Positions 22,048-33,650 of a DNA stretch of 64,000 bases are shown piece after piece; position 1 is the stretch's first letter, and each line of letters starts with the position of its first letter. The position numbers and the translations under genes are program-made. The notes beneath the pieces are model-generated. The model did not search any database. It was not told the DNA's origin and was given only the letters and a program-made list of their open reading frames with translations. Origin of the DNA: Pantoea sp. Eser. Its GTDB lineage: Bacteria > Pseudomonadota > Gammaproteobacteria > Enterobacterales > Enterobacteriaceae. The stretch is taken from NCBI GenBank assembly GCA_009830035.1, contig SZZY01000003.1:62001-126000 (forward strand). Reading direction: 5' to 3'.

Positions 22048-22687
22048 ATGGCACGAAAAACCAAAGCACAAGCGCTTGAAACGCGGCACCAAATTCTCGA
22101 TGCCGCCATCGTCCTGTTCTCGCAACAGGGCGTTTCTGCCACTTCACTGGCGGATATTGCTGCGGCGGCCAGCGTCACGCGGGGGGCCATCTACTTGGCA
22201 TTTCAAAAATAAAGCCAATGTTCTGCATGAACATCTGGCTTCGTTGTGATGCCGGGCTGGATGACGTGGAACTTGAGTATCAAACAAAATACCCGGGCGA
22301 TCCACTTTCTGTTTTACGCGCCATGTTGGTCTATATCTTTGACGCGACAGCGAACGATCCACAACGCCGCGCTCTGATGGAGATCATTTTCCATAAATGC
22401 GAATTTGTTGGCGAAATGGCGGCGCTAAAGAATATCCAGCAAAGTTTACTGCTCGAATGCTACGACAAAATAGAAAATGTTCTCCGTCAGTGTATCGAAG
22501 CGGAACAGCTTCCCGGCAGCCTTAATGCCCGTAAGGCCGCGCTGATTATGCGCGGTTATGTTAACGGCATGATGGAAAGCTGGTTATTTACGCCGGAAAG
22601 CTTTGATTTAGCCAGCGACGCGCCGGTGCTGGTGACGCCTTTATCGATATGCTGCGTCTCAGCCCGACCCTGACTGCCCGCAGCTAA
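22048..22687 (+). pseudogene. acrR: acrR, TetR-type repressor of acrAB, multiply frameshifted
   Basis: TetR-family repressor. The N-terminal helix-turn-helix is readable ([33 protein letters not shown]). An extra T near 22194 destroys the IYWHFK motif. A second shift near 22245 and a third near 22640 follow; the last moves [15 protein letters not shown] out of frame. Stop TAA 22685-22687. The repressor is dead, while the operator and acrAB are intact. Confidence 0.9.
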
Positions 22688-22839
22688 GCTGGCGGCAGGC
22701 GATCGCGTTTATTTTCGAAATCGCGCTGCACCATCGCCAGTGCGGACAGCACGATTTCCACCGGCAGCTGGTGCTCTTCCAGTAACTGAATTAAATCGAC
22801 CGCCAGTTTAACGTCATCCGGGGCATTCTCCAGCGACAT
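22684..22839 (-). CDS. rsmS: regulatory protein RsmS (YbaM)
   Basis: 51-residue protein starting [20 protein letters not shown], a clear match to enterobacterial YbaM. The plant-pathogen homologue RsmS modulates RsmA-dependent secondary metabolism and virulence traits. GGAGGAG ribosome site. Its stop TAG (22684-22686) overlaps the acrR stop on the other strand. Intact. The mscK gene present here in E. coli is absent. Confidence 0.88.
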   Translation of the reverse strand: MSLENAPDDVKLAVDLIQLLEEHQLPVEIVLSALAMVQRDFENKRDRLPPA

Positions 22840-22849
22840 CTCTCCTCCT

Positions 22850-23097
22850 TTAATTAATACGCAGTTTTGCTGCTACCAGCAGCATTAACAGGGAACCGGC
22901 AATCGCCATGCCTATGCGCCCATATGCAGCGTCGCCAGGCTACCCAGTTCAAAATAGCTGGCAATATAGCCGCCAATCAGCGCGCCAATCATCGACAGCG
23001 TCAGGGTCGCGAACAGACCGCCGGGTCGGCCCGGCATCACGATGCGCTTAAGCAACCCTAACAGCAATCCACTGAGTAGCCAGATAAATAAACCCAT
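22850..23097 (-). pseudogene. GlsB/YeaQ/YmgE-family membrane protein, frameshifted
   Basis: Small transglycosylase-associated-type membrane protein. MGLFIWLLSGLLLGLLKRIVMPG and the glycine-rich SMIGALIGGYIA are typical. After LATLHMGA a stop/frameshift near 22918 separates the last helix ([19 protein letters not shown]), which continues in the next frame to TAA at 22850-22852. One indel explains it. Confidence 0.75.
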
Positions 23098-23154
23098 TAT
23101 TCTCCTCCGTACTGAACCCTATCGAGTATAGAAGCGCTTTTTTACCGCTGCGCT

Positions 23155-23685
23155 TTATTCCTCTTGCTGGCCGCCGCGCAGTGATAATCCCCACTCTACC
23201 GAACGAATCGCCTGTCGGCAGCGTGCCAGACGGCCTTCTAACGTCTCCAGATCGTGTTTCAGCTGGCGCTGAACCGCCAGGGTTTCCGCCAGCGCCAGCC
23301 GCTGTTCACGCTGATCGATTATCGCCAGCAGGCGTCGCTCATATTCACGATACTCCTGATACTTCGCGGCGCGTGGGTTGCTCAGCGGCTTTTCCCGGCG
23401 GGTGCGCAGCTGATGCGTGCTGGCTTCCCGTTGCAGCGCGGCAATTTGATCGACCAGCCGTTCAGCCAGCCAGGCGCTGCGGTCCGGATCGCTGTTTCTG
23501 TCGCACAGCCGGGTGAAGTTCTGTTCTACCTCCGCCAGATAATCGGCGAGGCGGGTGCCTTTGCTGCGAAACAGCTGGCTGTCGAAGCGGGGCAGCCGGC
23601 ACTGTCCGTCGGGGTGCGCCGCAATATCCTGACGCAGCGTAATAAGGAGGTGTTGCAGACGCTGCTGGGCGGAGATCGGGCTCAT
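23155..23685 (-). CDS. priC: primosomal replication protein PriC
   Basis: 176-residue replication-restart protein (E. coli 175) that loads DnaB at stalled forks. Helical, Arg/Gln-rich, starting MSPISAQQRLQHLL and containing SKGTRLADYLAEVEQNF, a typical PriC segment. No break found. Confidence 0.93.
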   Translation of the reverse strand: MSPISAQQRLQHLLITLRQDIAAHPDGQCRLPRFDSQLFRSKGTRLADYLAEVEQNFTRLCDRNSDPDRSAWLAERLVDQIAALQREASTHQLRTRREKPLSNPRAAKYQEYREYERRLLAIIDQREQRLALAETLAVQRQLKHDLETLEGRLARCRQAIRSVEWGLSLRGGQQEE

Positions 23686-23742
23686 GGCGTCAGGCTCAGT
23701 TGTGCTAACGTAAGGGAATCAGGAAAGAGTTGGGCGGCATTC

Positions 23743-23944
23743 ATGCAACGCATTGTGTTATTAACCCTCGGCTGGCTGGCAGTTGTGCTGGGAACCCTAG
23801 GCATTGTATTACCATTATTACCCACCACGCCATTTGTGGTGGGTGCGGATTATGCTGTTGGTGATGCTGGCTGCACTGCTTCTGTTTATGTGGCGGATAC
23901 CGGTGATGGCAGAAACAGCGGACGCGTCGTCGTCGCCGCGATAA
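23743..23944 (+). pseudogene. ybaN: ybaN inner-membrane protein, internally deleted
   Basis: N-terminus MQRIVLLTLGWLAVVLGTLG and LPLLPTTPF match YbaN (DUF454). Around 23840 about 60 codons are missing and the frame changes. The expected tail VRIMLLVMLAALLLFMWRIP is found in another frame and ends at TAA 23942-23944. Confidence 0.82.
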
Positions 23945-24088
23945 AGTTGCATTTATCCTGTCATTTGCTTAGATTTGGGCGTCTTCGTGCGTGGCTTCCC
24001 TTTGTGAATTGACTTCCGCTGAGCCTTTTACCAGGTATTGGCGCTATTGAAGCTGCGCGAAACAGAATTTTTTACCAGGCGTATCATT

Positions 24089-24640
24089 ATGACCGACACT
24101 GCGGAGCAGCTTGAATTGATTAAAAACAGCATCAAAAGCATTCCTGATTATCCCAAGCCGGGCATCCTGTTCCGTGATGTCACCAGCCTGCTGGAAGATC
24201 CTAAAGCCTATGCCGCCTCCATCGCGCTGCTGGTTGAGCGCTACCGTGATAAAGTCATCACCAAAGTGGTGGGCACCGAAGCACGCGGTTTCCTGTTCGG
24301 CGCACCGGTGGCGTTATGTCTGGGCGTGGGTTTTGTTCCGGTGCGTAAGCCAGGCAAGCTGCCGCGTGAAACCTACAGCGAGTCTTGCGAGCTGGAGTAC
24401 GGCACCGATCGGCTGGAATTGCATAAAGATGCGATTCAGCCAGGTGACGTGGTGCTGGTGGTGGACGATCTGCTGGCAACCGGCGGCACCATTGAAGCAA
24501 CCGTTAAGCTGATTCGTCGCGCAGGCGGCGAAGTCCGGGATGCCGCTTTCATTATCAACCTGTTCGATCTGACCGGTGAAACGCGCCTGAAAGCCCTTGG
24601 CGTTGAGAGCTACAGCTTGGTCAATTTCCCCGGCCATTAA
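24089..24640 (+). CDS. apt: adenine phosphoribosyltransferase
   Basis: Salvages adenine to AMP with PRPP. 183 residues, family length, starting [15 protein letters not shown]; upstream in-frame ATG codons are not conserved. The PRPP-binding loop [14 protein letters not shown] is complete. It sits between ybaN and dnaX as in other enterobacteria. Intact. Confidence 0.96.
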   Translation: MTDTAEQLELIKNSIKSIPDYPKPGILFRDVTSLLEDPKAYAASIALLVERYRDKVITKVVGTEARGFLFGAPVALCLGVGFVPVRKPGKLPRETYSESCELEYGTDRLELHKDAIQPGDVVLVVDDLLATGGTIEATVKLIRRAGGEVRDAAFIINLFDLTGETRLKALGVESYSLVNFPGH

Positions 24641-24797
24641 GCCATTTTTCGGCCTTGCCAGGCGGCAGGGTCGTCACGCCTGCTCGTTAAAGATAACGAG
24701 TGCCAGGCAAAAGCGTAGCTGTTAGACTACTGCAATCCTGTACAGGGGTTGCAGAGCGTCTGCGCTCACTTTTTCCATCCAACTTCGTCGAATCCAC

Positions 24798-26840
24798 ATG
24801 AGCTATCAGGTACTTGCGCGAAAATGGCGTCCCCAGGCTTTTGCTGATGTTGTCGGTCAGGAACACGTTCTGACGGCGCTGGCGAATGGATTGTCTCTGG
24901 GACGTATCCACCATGCTTATCTCTTCTCCGGCACACGCGGCGTAGGGAAAACTACCATTGCGCGTCTGCTGGCCAAGGGCCTTAACTGCGAAACCGGTAT
25001 CACCGCCACGCCATGTGGTCAGTGTGATAATTGCCGGGAGATAGAGCAGGGCCGGTTTGTCGATCTGATTGAGATCGATGCCGCGTCGCGTACAAAAGTC
25101 GAAGACACCCGCGATCTGCTCGATAACGTGCAGTACGCGCCGGCGCGCGGCCGCTTCAAAGTCTATCTGATCGATGAAGTGCACATGCTGTCGCGTCACA
25201 GCTTCAATGCGCTGTTGAAAACGCTTGAAGAGCCACCGTCACACGTTAAATTCATGCTGGCAACCACCGATCCGCAGAAGCTGCCGGTGACTATCCTGTC
25301 TCGCTGCCTGCAGTTTCATCTCAAAGCGCTGGATGTCGATCAGATCCGCCAGCAGCTTGAGCATGTTCTGCAACAGGAGCACGTCGACAGCGAAACGCGG
25401 GCGCTGCAGTTACTGGCGCGCGCGGCTGACGGTAGCATGCGTGATGCGCTGAGTCTGACCGACCAGGCGATTGCGATGGGGCAGGGCGCGGTGACCAGCA
25501 CCACGGTCAGCGCCATGCTTGGCACGCTGGATGACGAACAGCCGCTCGGCCTGTTGGAAGCGCTGGTTGACGGTGATGGTCGGCAGGTAATGTCGCTGCT
25601 GAGTCAGGCCTCGTCGCGCGGTGTGGAGTGGGAAGCGCTGCTGGTTGAAATGCTGCGCTTACTGCACCAGATTGCCATGGTGCAGCTGTTGACGACCTCG
25701 CTGAATGACGACGACGAAAGCAACGCGCTCAGGCTGCGTGAGCTGGCGCGCGTGGTGCCGCCGGCCGATCTGCAGCTCTACTATCAGACCTTACTGATGG
25801 GCCGCAAAGATCTGCCGATTGCGCCGGATCGCCGGATGGGCGTTGAGATGACGCTGCTGCGGGCGCTGGCCTTCCACCCTAAAGCCGCAGTGGCTGAACC
25901 GATTGCCCGTCCGACGTTAACCCAACAGTCGGCCCCGGTCGCGCCGGTGGAACACGTGCCGTCGCCGCAGGGAATGTTAACATCGGCTCCGCCGACTGGC
26001 CGGCCAGTAACCGCGCCGACGCCGGTCGCCGCGTCGCCCAGCCAGCAGCAGGTTGCCGCGCAGCCGCAGATGGCTGCGCCCGATCCTGCGCCGCAGGCCG
26101 CGACGCCACCGCCTGCCGCGGATAATGCCCTTTCCAGTTCCACCAGTCAGCTCCTGCAGGCGCGCACCCAGCTGTTGCGTCAGGGAGCGAACAAGTCAAA
26201 AAAGAGTGAGCCGGCGGCGCTAGGTGCGCGGCCGGCCAACTCGGCGCTGGAGCGGCTGGCCTCGGTTACCGAGCGCAGCCAGCAGCGTATCCGCGAGCGT
26301 GAGCCTGCTGCGCCGGTAAAAGAAGAGGCGTATCGCTGGAAGGCGCAAACCCAGCCGGTGGTGGTGGCGGCGGAACCGGTTGCCACGCCAAAGACCTTGC
26401 GTTCTGCGCTGGAGCATGAGAAAACCCCTGAGCTGGCGGCGCGTCTGGCGGAAGAAGCGCAGCAGCGCGATCCGTGGGCGGCTGAAATTGTTTCGCTGCC
26501 GCTGCCCAAACTGGTGCAGCAGCTGGCGCTGAATGCCTGGAAAGAGACCACCGAAACCGGTGTCTGTCTGCATCTGCGTTCCAGCCAGCGCCACCTTAAT
26601 TCGGCATCTGCTCAGCAGGTGTTAAGCGCCGCCTTGAGCGAGGCTGCCGGGCAGGCAGTTGAACTCTCGGTGGTTGAAGACGATAATTCATCGGTGTTGA
26701 CCCCACTTGAGTGGCGTCAGGCCATTTACGAAGAGAAACTGGCGCAGGCGCGTCAGTCGATCACTGGCGATACCCACATTCAGACGTTACAGCGGTTTTT
26801 CGATGCCGATCTGGATGAAGAGAGTATCCGACCTGTTTGA
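24798..26840 (+). CDS. dnaX: DNA polymerase III subunits tau and gamma
   Basis: 680-residue tau; the shorter gamma (470 residues by my count) arises by programmed -1 frameshifting. The AAA+ clamp-loader domain has Walker A GTRGVGKT at 45-52, zinc cysteines at 64, 73, 76 and 79, and the DEVHML box. A Pro/Ala/Gln-rich linker follows the ATPase region, then the tau-specific C-terminus that binds DnaB and the polymerase core. No lesion, though it contains CTAG words that are rare in enterobacteria. Confidence 0.97.
   Translation: MSYQVLARKWRPQAFADVVGQEHVLTALANGLSLGRIHHAYLFSGTRGVGKTTIARLLAKGLNCETGITATPCGQCDNCREIEQGRFVDLIEIDAASRTKVEDTRDLLDNVQYAPARGRFKVYLIDEVHMLSRHSFNALLKTLEEPPSHVKFMLATTDPQKLPVTILSRCLQFHLKALDVDQIRQQLEHVLQQEHVDSETRALQLLARAADGSMRDALSLTDQAIAMGQGAVTSTTVSAMLGTLDDEQPLGLLEALVDGDGRQVMSLLSQASSRGVEWEALLVEMLRLLHQIAMVQLLTTSLNDDDESNALRLRELARVVPPADLQLYYQTLLMGRKDLPIAPDRRMGVEMTLLRALAFHPKAAVAEPIARPTLTQQSAPVAPVEHVPSPQGMLTSAPPTGRPVTAPTPVAASPSQQQVAAQPQMAAPDPAPQAATPPPAADNALSSSTSQLLQARTQLLRQGANKSKKSEPAALGARPANSALERLASVTERSQQRIREREPAAPVKEEAYRWKAQTQPVVVAAEPVATPKTLRSALEHEKTPELAARLAEEAQQRDPWAAEIVSLPLPKLVQQLALNAWKETTETGVCLHLRSSQRHLNSASAQQVLSAALSEAAGQAVELSVVEDDNSSVLTPLEWRQAIYEEKLAQARQSITGDTHIQTLQRFFDADLDEESIRPV
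26181..26209 (+). promoter_or_regulatory. dnaX programmed -1 frameshift signal
   Basis: Slippery A AAA AAG at 26198-26204 in the correct phase. A Shine-Dalgarno-like AGGGAG lies about 10 bases upstream, and a GC-rich inverted repeat (GCCGGCGGCGC...GCGCGGCCGGC) follows. After slippage the frame reads GAG TGA (stop at 26207-26209), giving gamma exactly as in E. coli. Confidence 0.92.
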
Positions 26841-26895
26841 ACAAGCTGCCGCTATCTCAACGATAGTGTTGTGGCCTCAGCTGAGAGAGAAAACT

Positions 26896-27225
26896 ATGTT
26901 TGGTAAAGGCGGATTGGGCAACCTGATGAAACAGGCCCAGCAGATGCAGGACAAAATGGCCAAGGTTCAGGAAGAGATTGCCGCGCTGGAAGTGACCGGT
27001 GAATCAGGTGCAGGTCTGGTGAAGGTCACCATCAACGGTGCTCACAACTGCCGCCGCATCGAAGTCGATCCCAGCCTGCTTGCAGATGACAAGGATATGC
27101 TGGAAGATCTGATCGCTGCGGCGTTCAACGATGCCGCACGCCGCATTGATGAAACCCAGAAAGAGAAGATGGCGTCTGTCTCCTCCGGTATGCAGCTGCC
27201 ACCAGGCTTCAAGATGCCGTTCTGA
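26896..27225 (+). CDS. ybaB: nucleoid-associated protein YbaB/EbfC
   Basis: 109-residue DNA-binding protein, [18 protein letters not shown], ending LPPGFKMPF. It sits between dnaX and recR, and its TGA overlaps the recR ATG (ATGA-type overlap at 27225), indicating translational coupling. Intact. Confidence 0.96.
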   Translation: MFGKGGLGNLMKQAQQMQDKMAKVQEEIAALEVTGESGAGLVKVTINGAHNCRRIEVDPSLLADDKDMLEDLIAAAFNDAARRIDETQKEKMASVSSGMQLPPGFKMPF

Positions 27226-27830
27226 TGCAAACCAGCCCACTGCTTGAATCATTGATGGAGTCGCTGCGCTGTCTGCCCGGCGTTGGGCCGAAGTCGGCGC
27301 AGCGCATGGCTTTTCAGCTGCTGCAACGCGATCGCAGCGGCGGGATGCGCTTGGCGCAGGCACTGACCCGGGCGATGTCGGCAATCGGCCACTGTGCCGA
27401 TTGCCGTACCTTTACTGAGCAGGAGATCTGCACCATCTGCGCCAATCCACGGCGTCAGCAGAATGGTCTGATCTGCGTGGTGGAGAGCCCGGCGGATATC
27501 CACGCCATTGAGCAAACGGGCCAGTTTGCCGGTCGTTACTTCGTGCTGATGGGACACCTGTCGCCGCTTGACGGCATTGGTCCGGCCGATATTGGTCTGG
27601 ATCGCCTTGAGCAGCGACTGGAAAGCGAAACCATTCAGGAAGTGATCCTCGCCACCAACCCGACGGTTGAAGGGGAAGCGACCGCGAACTATATCGCCGA
27701 GCTGTGCGGCCAGTATGGCGTGGACGCCAGCCGCATCGCGCACGGTGTGCCGGTTGGCGGTGAGCTGGAAATGGTCGATGGCACCACGCTCTCCCATTCG
27801 CTGGCGGGCCGCCACAAGATTAAATTTTAA
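27225..27830 (+). CDS. recR: recombination mediator RecR
   Basis: 201-residue RecFOR component that helps load RecA at gaps. It has a helix-hairpin-helix ([15 protein letters not shown]), a four-Cys zinc finger ([16 protein letters not shown]) and a Toprim domain ([16 protein letters not shown]). Intact. Followed by an inverted repeat GCCGGTGT/ACACCGGC. Confidence 0.97.
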   Translation: MQTSPLLESLMESLRCLPGVGPKSAQRMAFQLLQRDRSGGMRLAQALTRAMSAIGHCADCRTFTEQEICTICANPRRQQNGLICVVESPADIHAIEQTGQFAGRYFVLMGHLSPLDGIGPADIGLDRLEQRLESETIQEVILATNPTVEGEATANYIAELCGQYGVDASRIAHGVPVGGELEMVDGTTLSHSLAGRHKIKF

Positions 27831-27859
27831 CCACTTGCCGGTGTTGTGACAGACACCGG

Positions 27860-27887
27860 CTTGAAAACCTCGCCGTCATCCCCACAT
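27860..27887 (+). promoter_or_regulatory. sigma-32 heat-shock promoter of htpG
   Basis: CTTGAAA (27860-27866), 13-base spacer, CCCCACAT (27880-27887): close to the sigma-32 consensus, 43 bases before the htpG start. The -35 overlaps the end of the recR downstream hairpin. Confidence 0.85.
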
Positions 27888-27930
27888 CAACCTCAACGTT
27901 TGTTCAACCTGTTGTTTTGTTGAGGTAGCA

Positions 27931-29805
27931 ATGACCATGAAAGGACAAGAGACCCGTGGCTTTCAGTCAGAAGTAAAACAACTTCTGCACCTGATGATCC
28001 ATTCTCTCTATTCAAATAAAGAGATTTTCCTGCGTGAGCTGATTTCCAACGCCTCGGATGCGGCAGACAAAATGCGTTTCCGTGCGCTGTCGGATGCTAG
28101 CCTGTATGAAGGCGACGGTGAACTGCGCGTCCGTCTCTCTATTGACAAGGACAACCGCACCCTGACCCTGAGCGACAACGGTATCGGTATGCGCTGTGAC
28201 GAGGTGATTGAGAACCTCGGCACCATCGCAAAATCGGGTACCAAAGCGTTTCTTGAATCGCTGGGCTCCGATCAGGCGAAAGACAGCCAGCTGATTGGAC
28301 AGTTCGGAGTGGGCTTCTACTCCGCCTTCATCGTGGCGGATAAGGTCACGGTGCGGACCCGTGCGGCCGGTGCCTCGGCTGACGAAGGCGTATTCTGGGA
28401 ATCGGCGGGCGAGGGTGAATATACCCTGGCGGAGATTGAGAAAGCCGATCGCGGTACCGAAATCACCCTGCATCTGCGCGAAGGCGAAGATGAATTCCTC
28501 GACGCGTGGCGCGTTCGCAACATCATCAGCAAATATTCCGATCACATTGCGCTGCCGGTTGAAATCGAAAGCAAAGATGAAGAGGGCGACAGCACCCACT
28601 GGGAAAAAATTAACAAAGCCCAGGCGCTGTGGACCCGCAACAAGTCTGAGATCAGCGACGAAGAGTACCACGAGTTCTACAAGCACATTACCCATGACTT
28701 CAGCGATCAGGTCGCCTGGAGCCACAACCGGGTGGAAGGCAAGCAGGAATACACCAGCCTGCTCTATATTCCGGCGCGCGCACCGTTTGATATGTGGAAC
28801 CGCGATCACAAGCATGGCCTGAAACTTTACGTGCAGCGCGTCTTCATCATGGACGACGCCGAACAGTTTATGCCGAACTACCTGCGCTTCGTCCGCGGTC
28901 TGATCGACTCGAATGACCTGCCGCTTAACGTCTCCCGTGAGATCCTGCAGGATAGCCGGGTCACCCAGAGCCTGCGCGGCGCGCTGACCAAACGCACCCT
29001 GCAGATGCTGGAAAAACTGGCGAAAGACGACAGCGAAAAATACCAGACATTCTGGAAAGAGTTCGGTCTGGTGCTGAAAGAGGGCCCGGCAGAAGATCAC
29101 GCTAACCAGGAAGCGATTGCGAAACTGCTGCGTTTTGCCACCACCCAGAGCGAAGGTGCGGCGCAAACCGTTTCGCTGGAAGATTACGTCAGCCGGATGG
29201 TGGAAGGTCAGGATAAGATTTACTACATCACCGCAGACAGCTACGCCGCCGCGAAGAGCAGCCCGCATCTGGAGCTGTTCCGTAAGAAAGGCATTGAAGT
29301 GCTGCTGCTCTCCGATCGCATCGATGAGTGGATGATGAGCTACCTGACCGAATTCGACGGTAAAACCTTCCAGTCGGTGAGCAAAGCGGATGATTCGCTT
29401 AGCAAACTGGCGGATGAAGAGACCGAAAAGCAGAAAGAGGCGGAAAAAGTGCTGGAGCCGTTTGTTGAGCGGGTGAAAACGCTGCTGGGCGAGCGGGTGA
29501 AAGAAGTGCGTCTGACCCATCGTCTGACAGACACGCCAGCCATCGTCACCACCGATGCCAACGAAATGACCACCCAGATGGCGAAGCTGTTTGCCGCGGC
29601 GGGTCAGGAGGTGCCGGAAGTGAAGTACATCTTCGAGATCAACCCGGATCATTCGCTGGTGAAACGCGTGGCGGACACCCAGGATGAAACCCGCTTCGGC
29701 GAGTGGATCGAACTGTTACTGGATCAGGCGCTGCTGGCTGAACGCGGCACGCTCGACGATCCAAACCAGTTTATCCGTCGCATGAACCAGCTGCTGACTG
29801 CCTAA
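27931..29805 (+). CDS. htpG: molecular chaperone HtpG (Hsp90)
   Basis: Bacterial Hsp90, an ATP-dependent cytosolic chaperone. 624 residues from the ATG at 27931, which has GAGG 5 bases upstream. The second ATG at 27937 corresponds to the E. coli N-terminus MKGQETRGF, so either may be used. The GHKL ATP site is complete ([23 protein letters not shown]). Middle and dimerisation domains run without breaks to [11 protein letters not shown]. Heat-shock promoter upstream, terminator downstream. Confidence 0.96.
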   Translation: MTMKGQETRGFQSEVKQLLHLMIHSLYSNKEIFLRELISNASDAADKMRFRALSDASLYEGDGELRVRLSIDKDNRTLTLSDNGIGMRCDEVIENLGTIAKSGTKAFLESLGSDQAKDSQLIGQFGVGFYSAFIVADKVTVRTRAAGASADEGVFWESAGEGEYTLAEIEKADRGTEITLHLREGEDEFLDAWRVRNIISKYSDHIALPVEIESKDEEGDSTHWEKINKAQALWTRNKSEISDEEYHEFYKHITHDFSDQVAWSHNRVEGKQEYTSLLYIPARAPFDMWNRDHKHGLKLYVQRVFIMDDAEQFMPNYLRFVRGLIDSNDLPLNVSREILQDSRVTQSLRGALTKRTLQMLEKLAKDDSEKYQTFWKEFGLVLKEGPAEDHANQEAIAKLLRFATTQSEGAAQTVSLEDYVSRMVEGQDKIYYITADSYAAAKSSPHLELFRKKGIEVLLLSDRIDEWMMSYLTEFDGKTFQSVSKADDSLSKLADEETEKQKEAEKVLEPFVERVKTLLGERVKEVRLTHRLTDTPAIVTTDANEMTTQMAKLFAAAGQEVPEVKYIFEINPDHSLVKRVADTQDETRFGEWIELLLDQALLAERGTLDDPNQFIRRMNQLLTA

Positions 29806-29807
29806 CG

Positions 29808-29837
29808 AAAAAAGCCGGTGACCATCACCGGCTTTTT
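29808..29837. terminator. bidirectional terminator between htpG and LysR-type gene
   Basis: AAAAAAGCCGGTGA-CCA-TCACCGGCTTTTTT: strong stem with A/T runs on both sides, serving the convergent genes. Confidence 0.92.
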
Positions 29838-30694
29838 TATGGCTGCGCGGCCTCGCGCAGCCAGTAACGAAACAGACTGATTTCCGGCTCAGGATGGCGG
29901 CTCTGGCGGGTCATCATCCAGGTCGCACGTTCGACGCGAACAAACCCCAGCGGCGCGATCAGCGTGCCATCCTCCAGCTCCTGCCGCACCAGCAGATGGG
30001 GCGCCATTAACACGCCCAGCCCACTGCGCGCCGCCTGGATACCCAGAGTCAGGCTGTGGAAATGTTTAACCCCGCTAAAGTTGCCGCTGATACCAGTTTT
30101 TTCCGCCCATTCTGACCAGGCGTGCAGCAGCGGCAGGGCGCGCAAATCGTTGCCGCTCTGCAACTGGTGGGCAAACTGCGGCGCACAAAGCGGACCAATC
30201 TCATCTTCGCTGATCAGCATGGCGTCAATGTCGCTCTCGGGGCGCGCGTTGTGGCTCAGAATCAGCACATCAACATGTTCACTGCGCAGCTGCGACAGAT
30301 CCGTCAGCGGCTGGAAGCGAATCTCAATCTCGGGATAGCGCTGGTAAAAGCTGGCGATGCGCGGGATCAGCCACTGTGACAAAAAGCTGGGGGCGCAGGA
30401 GACGCTGATATACTGGCGCAGGCCGGTACGGATGGTTTCACAGCTGCTGCGCAGTTCACTGAACGCCTGCTGAGAGCTCAGCAGCAGACGTTCACCGTGT
30501 GAGGTTAACTTCACGCGGCCGTTGCTGCGGACAAACAGCGGTTTGCCCATCCAGCTCTCCAGCTGACGTATCTGGTGGCTGATCGCACTGTGCGTGACGT
30601 GCAGACGTTCCGCCGCCACGCTAAAGCTGCTGTGCAATGCCGCCTGATGAAAATAGTGCAGCGCCCTCAGCGGTGGCAGTCCGGTCATCCTCAT
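29837..30694 (-). CDS. LysR-family transcriptional regulator
   Basis: 285 residues from MRMTGLPPLRALHYF. N-terminal winged helix-turn-helix at about residues 8-65 (FSVAAERLHVTHSAISHQIRQLE), then a periplasmic-binding-type effector domain. GcvA-like in its N-terminal half. No break found. It is divergent from the degraded gene at 30884, its likely former target. Effector unknown. Confidence 0.88.
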   Translation of the reverse strand: MRMTGLPPLRALHYFHQAALHSSFSVAAERLHVTHSAISHQIRQLESWMGKPLFVRSNGRVKLTSHGERLLLSSQQAFSELRSSCETIRTGLRQYISVSCAPSFLSQWLIPRIASFYQRYPEIEIRFQPLTDLSQLRSEHVDVLILSHNARPESDIDAMLISEDEIGPLCAPQFAHQLQSGNDLRALPLLHAWSEWAEKTGISGNFSGVKHFHSLTLGIQAARSGLGVLMAPHLLVRQELEDGTLIAPLGFVRVERATWMMTRQSRHPEPEISLFRYWLREAAQP

Positions 30695-30883
30695 CCCCTG
30701 TTTAAAAATCTAACAAGGATTGTTCATTTATATCATTTATATCATTTTAAAGTCCAGCAGCATTGACCTACTCTACAGGGCAGATTCTGGCGGGTTGACT
30801 CAGCATACTATCTGTGTGTTCCCCTGATACTCCGCCACACGTCACCTTCTCTTATGCCGCACGATAACCAAAATGAGACGCCT

Positions 30884-31770
30884 ATGGCATACGCTCCTTC
30901 TTTCCTCTGCCACGCCGTCAGAAACGCGCGACCGTTTGCGACTGGCACTGTCACGTTTTTACAAGCTGGAGCAGTTCGATCTCTTCTTCGCCCCTTCGCT
31001 GCATGTGGCGCGGGTGCTGCTGTCGCAGCTGTTTCTAGCGCCAGGAGCAGGCGCGCAATCAGACACGCTACGCCTCACACTTTCCGGTGACTGAACTCAA
31101 CGTTCTGCCGGCGATCCCGCTGATGGCCGGCAACATCATGCTGGTGCCGCACGTCGATTTGCCCAACGCGCGGGTTCGGCCGCTGCGTGATTGCCAGAAT
31201 CAGGGCGTTACTGGGGCGAGCGAAAGCTTTGCCAGCGTGCTGCACCATAATCTGATCGATGATGCGCATCTGTTTGTCACCCGGCTGGATCGTCACGCCG
31301 AGATCTGTGGCGATCTGGTGCTGGTGGCGCTGCGCACCTGTGATTTCAGTGCGCTGGTGCGCAGCGAGCTGCGCCTGTTCGAACAGGGACTGAGTCTGAC
31401 GGCCGTTGATGCTGCGCTGCGGCGCTTTGACGATCCGCAGTGGCGGCCGTATAACGCCGCCACCGTGGATGCGCTGTCACTTCCCGGCCCGCTCTTACTG
31501 CACTCCAGCCATCAGCCCGGCTTGCCTTTTGCCAGCTTTAACGTGCCGCCGGCGATCATCACCACCCTGTGTGACGCAGAGGATGTGGTGAAATGGCCAC
31601 AGCAGGCGCGGCTGCAGCTTAATGCCAACGTGCGCGGCAGCGGCAAAAAGAGCATCAATATGACCCACCAGCTGGGCAAGCGATTGCAGGCCTTATTGGG
31701 GTGCGGCGGTAAATCTGAAAAAGGCGCGGGCCGCTCGACAGGCGCTGCTATCGGGCCGGAAAGGCAGTAA
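30884..31770 (+). pseudogene. degraded gene, possibly DUF6024-type protein
   Basis: Spread over at least two frames. One frame gives LSSATPSETRDRLRLALSRF and FFAPSLHVARVLLSQLF; a second, from about 31040 on, gives FPVTELNVLPAIPLMAGN and a long run to LGKRLQALLG. Near 31045 the frame changes within QEQARNQTRYASHF. I recall similar proteins as a DUF6024-like family (fold-type-I PLP enzyme-related), but I am not certain. The end at TAA 31768-31770 may be a read-through tail. Confidence 0.55.
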
Positions 31771-31845
31771 AGTAGACGGGTGCGATCCGCGCCCTTCCTT
31801 GTTATGAGCGGGTCATAATGGTATGTTCTTCGCCTTCTCAGATAG

Positions 31846-32520
<675 letters not shown>

Positions 32521-32527
32521 GCACAAT

Positions 32528-32552
32528 GGGGCCGGTATTACTGGCCCCTTTT
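32528..32552 (+). terminator. Rho-independent terminator of adk
   Basis: GGGGCC...GGCCCC stem followed by TTTT, 7 bases past the adk stop. Confidence 0.8.
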
Positions 32553-32633
32553 GCAGTAATTGCTTTTACCTCTCACTAATTCCGCTACAATTTCCTCGTT
32601 TTCACGCATCCCCGTCGTCATCAAGGAATCACA

Positions 32634-33593
32634 ATGAGGCAAGATAAGCCCGGCGTGTTACTGGTTAATTTAGGTACGCCAGACGCCCCAACCACACCTG
32701 CTGTTAAACGCTATCTGAAACAGTTTTTAAGCGATCCTCGCGTGGTCGATACGCCGCGCTGGCTCTGGTGGCCGATCCTCAATGGCGTGGTGCTGCCGTT
32801 TCGCTCGCCGCGCGTGTCGAAGCTCTACGCCTCGGTCTGGATGGAAGGCGGTTCGCCGCTGCTGGTTTACAGCCAGCGTCAGCGTGATACGCTGGCGGCG
32901 CGCGTCGATATGCCGGTTGAGCTTGGCATGAGCTACGGTAATCCCAGCATGAAAAGCGCGGTAGATAAGCTGATGGCGCAGGGCGTAACGCGCCTGATTG
33001 TGCTGCCGCTCTATCCGCAGTTCTCCTGCTCGACCGTGGCGGCGGTGTGGGATGGATTAACCGCAGTATTTAAAGATTACCGTTCGTTGCCTGAGGTGCA
33101 GTTCATTCGCGATTACGCCGAACATCCGGCCTATATCGCCGCGCTGAAAGCGTCAGTAGAGCGATCTTTCGCGCAGCATGGTCAGCCCGATCTGCTGGTG
33201 ATGTCGTTCCACGGCATCCCGCAGCGTTTCGCTAATGAAGGCGATGACTATCCTCAGCGCTGTGCCGATACCACTGCGGCACTGACCAAAGCGCTTGGTC
33301 TGCGTGACGACCAGTTTATGCTGACCTTCCAGTCGCGTTTCGGCCGTGAACTCTGGCTGATGCCTTACACCGATGAAACCATGAAAAGCCTGCCGGCCAA
33401 AGGCATCAAGCATGTGCAGGTCATGAGCCCCGGCTTCTCTTCAGACTGTCTGGAGACGCTGGAGGAGATCAGCGGTGAAAACTGTGAAATCTTCATGCAC
33501 GCCGGTGGCGAAAAGTTTGAGTACATTCCGGCGCTCAACGCCGACGAAGCCCACATCGAAATGATGGTGCAGCTGGTCAACGCACGCCGTTAA
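32634..33593 (+). CDS. hemH: ferrochelatase
   Basis: Inserts Fe2+ into protoporphyrin IX, the last step of haem synthesis. 319 residues (E. coli 320). N-terminal [13 protein letters not shown] and the metal-ligand motif SFHGIP with His193 are present, as is the C-terminal [14 protein letters not shown]. Intact. The esterase gene aes found near here in E. coli is absent. Confidence 0.97.
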   Translation: MRQDKPGVLLVNLGTPDAPTTPAVKRYLKQFLSDPRVVDTPRWLWWPILNGVVLPFRSPRVSKLYASVWMEGGSPLLVYSQRQRDTLAARVDMPVELGMSYGNPSMKSAVDKLMAQGVTRLIVLPLYPQFSCSTVAAVWDGLTAVFKDYRSLPEVQFIRDYAEHPAYIAALKASVERSFAQHGQPDLLVMSFHGIPQRFANEGDDYPQRCADTTAALTKALGLRDDQFMLTFQSRFGRELWLMPYTDETMKSLPAKGIKHVQVMSPGFSSDCLETLEEISGENCEIFMHAGGEKFEYIPALNADEAHIEMMVQLVNARR

Positions 33594-33650
33594 AGCGAAG
33601 GCAGAGAGTGTGATATCATTCTCTGCCTGTTTTTCCAGACGGCATTCCCG

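Noticed and set aside
27837..27860. Terminator after recR at the GCCGGTGT/ACACCGGC inverted repeat
   Set aside because: A perfect stem, but no T-run follows and it overlaps the heat-shock promoter, so I do not call it a Rho-independent terminator.
28012..29652. 546-codon open frame on the minus strand opposite htpG
   Set aside because: It lies wholly antisense to a perfectly conserved HtpG and its protein has no domain-like features; long antisense frames are common in high-GC coding DNA.
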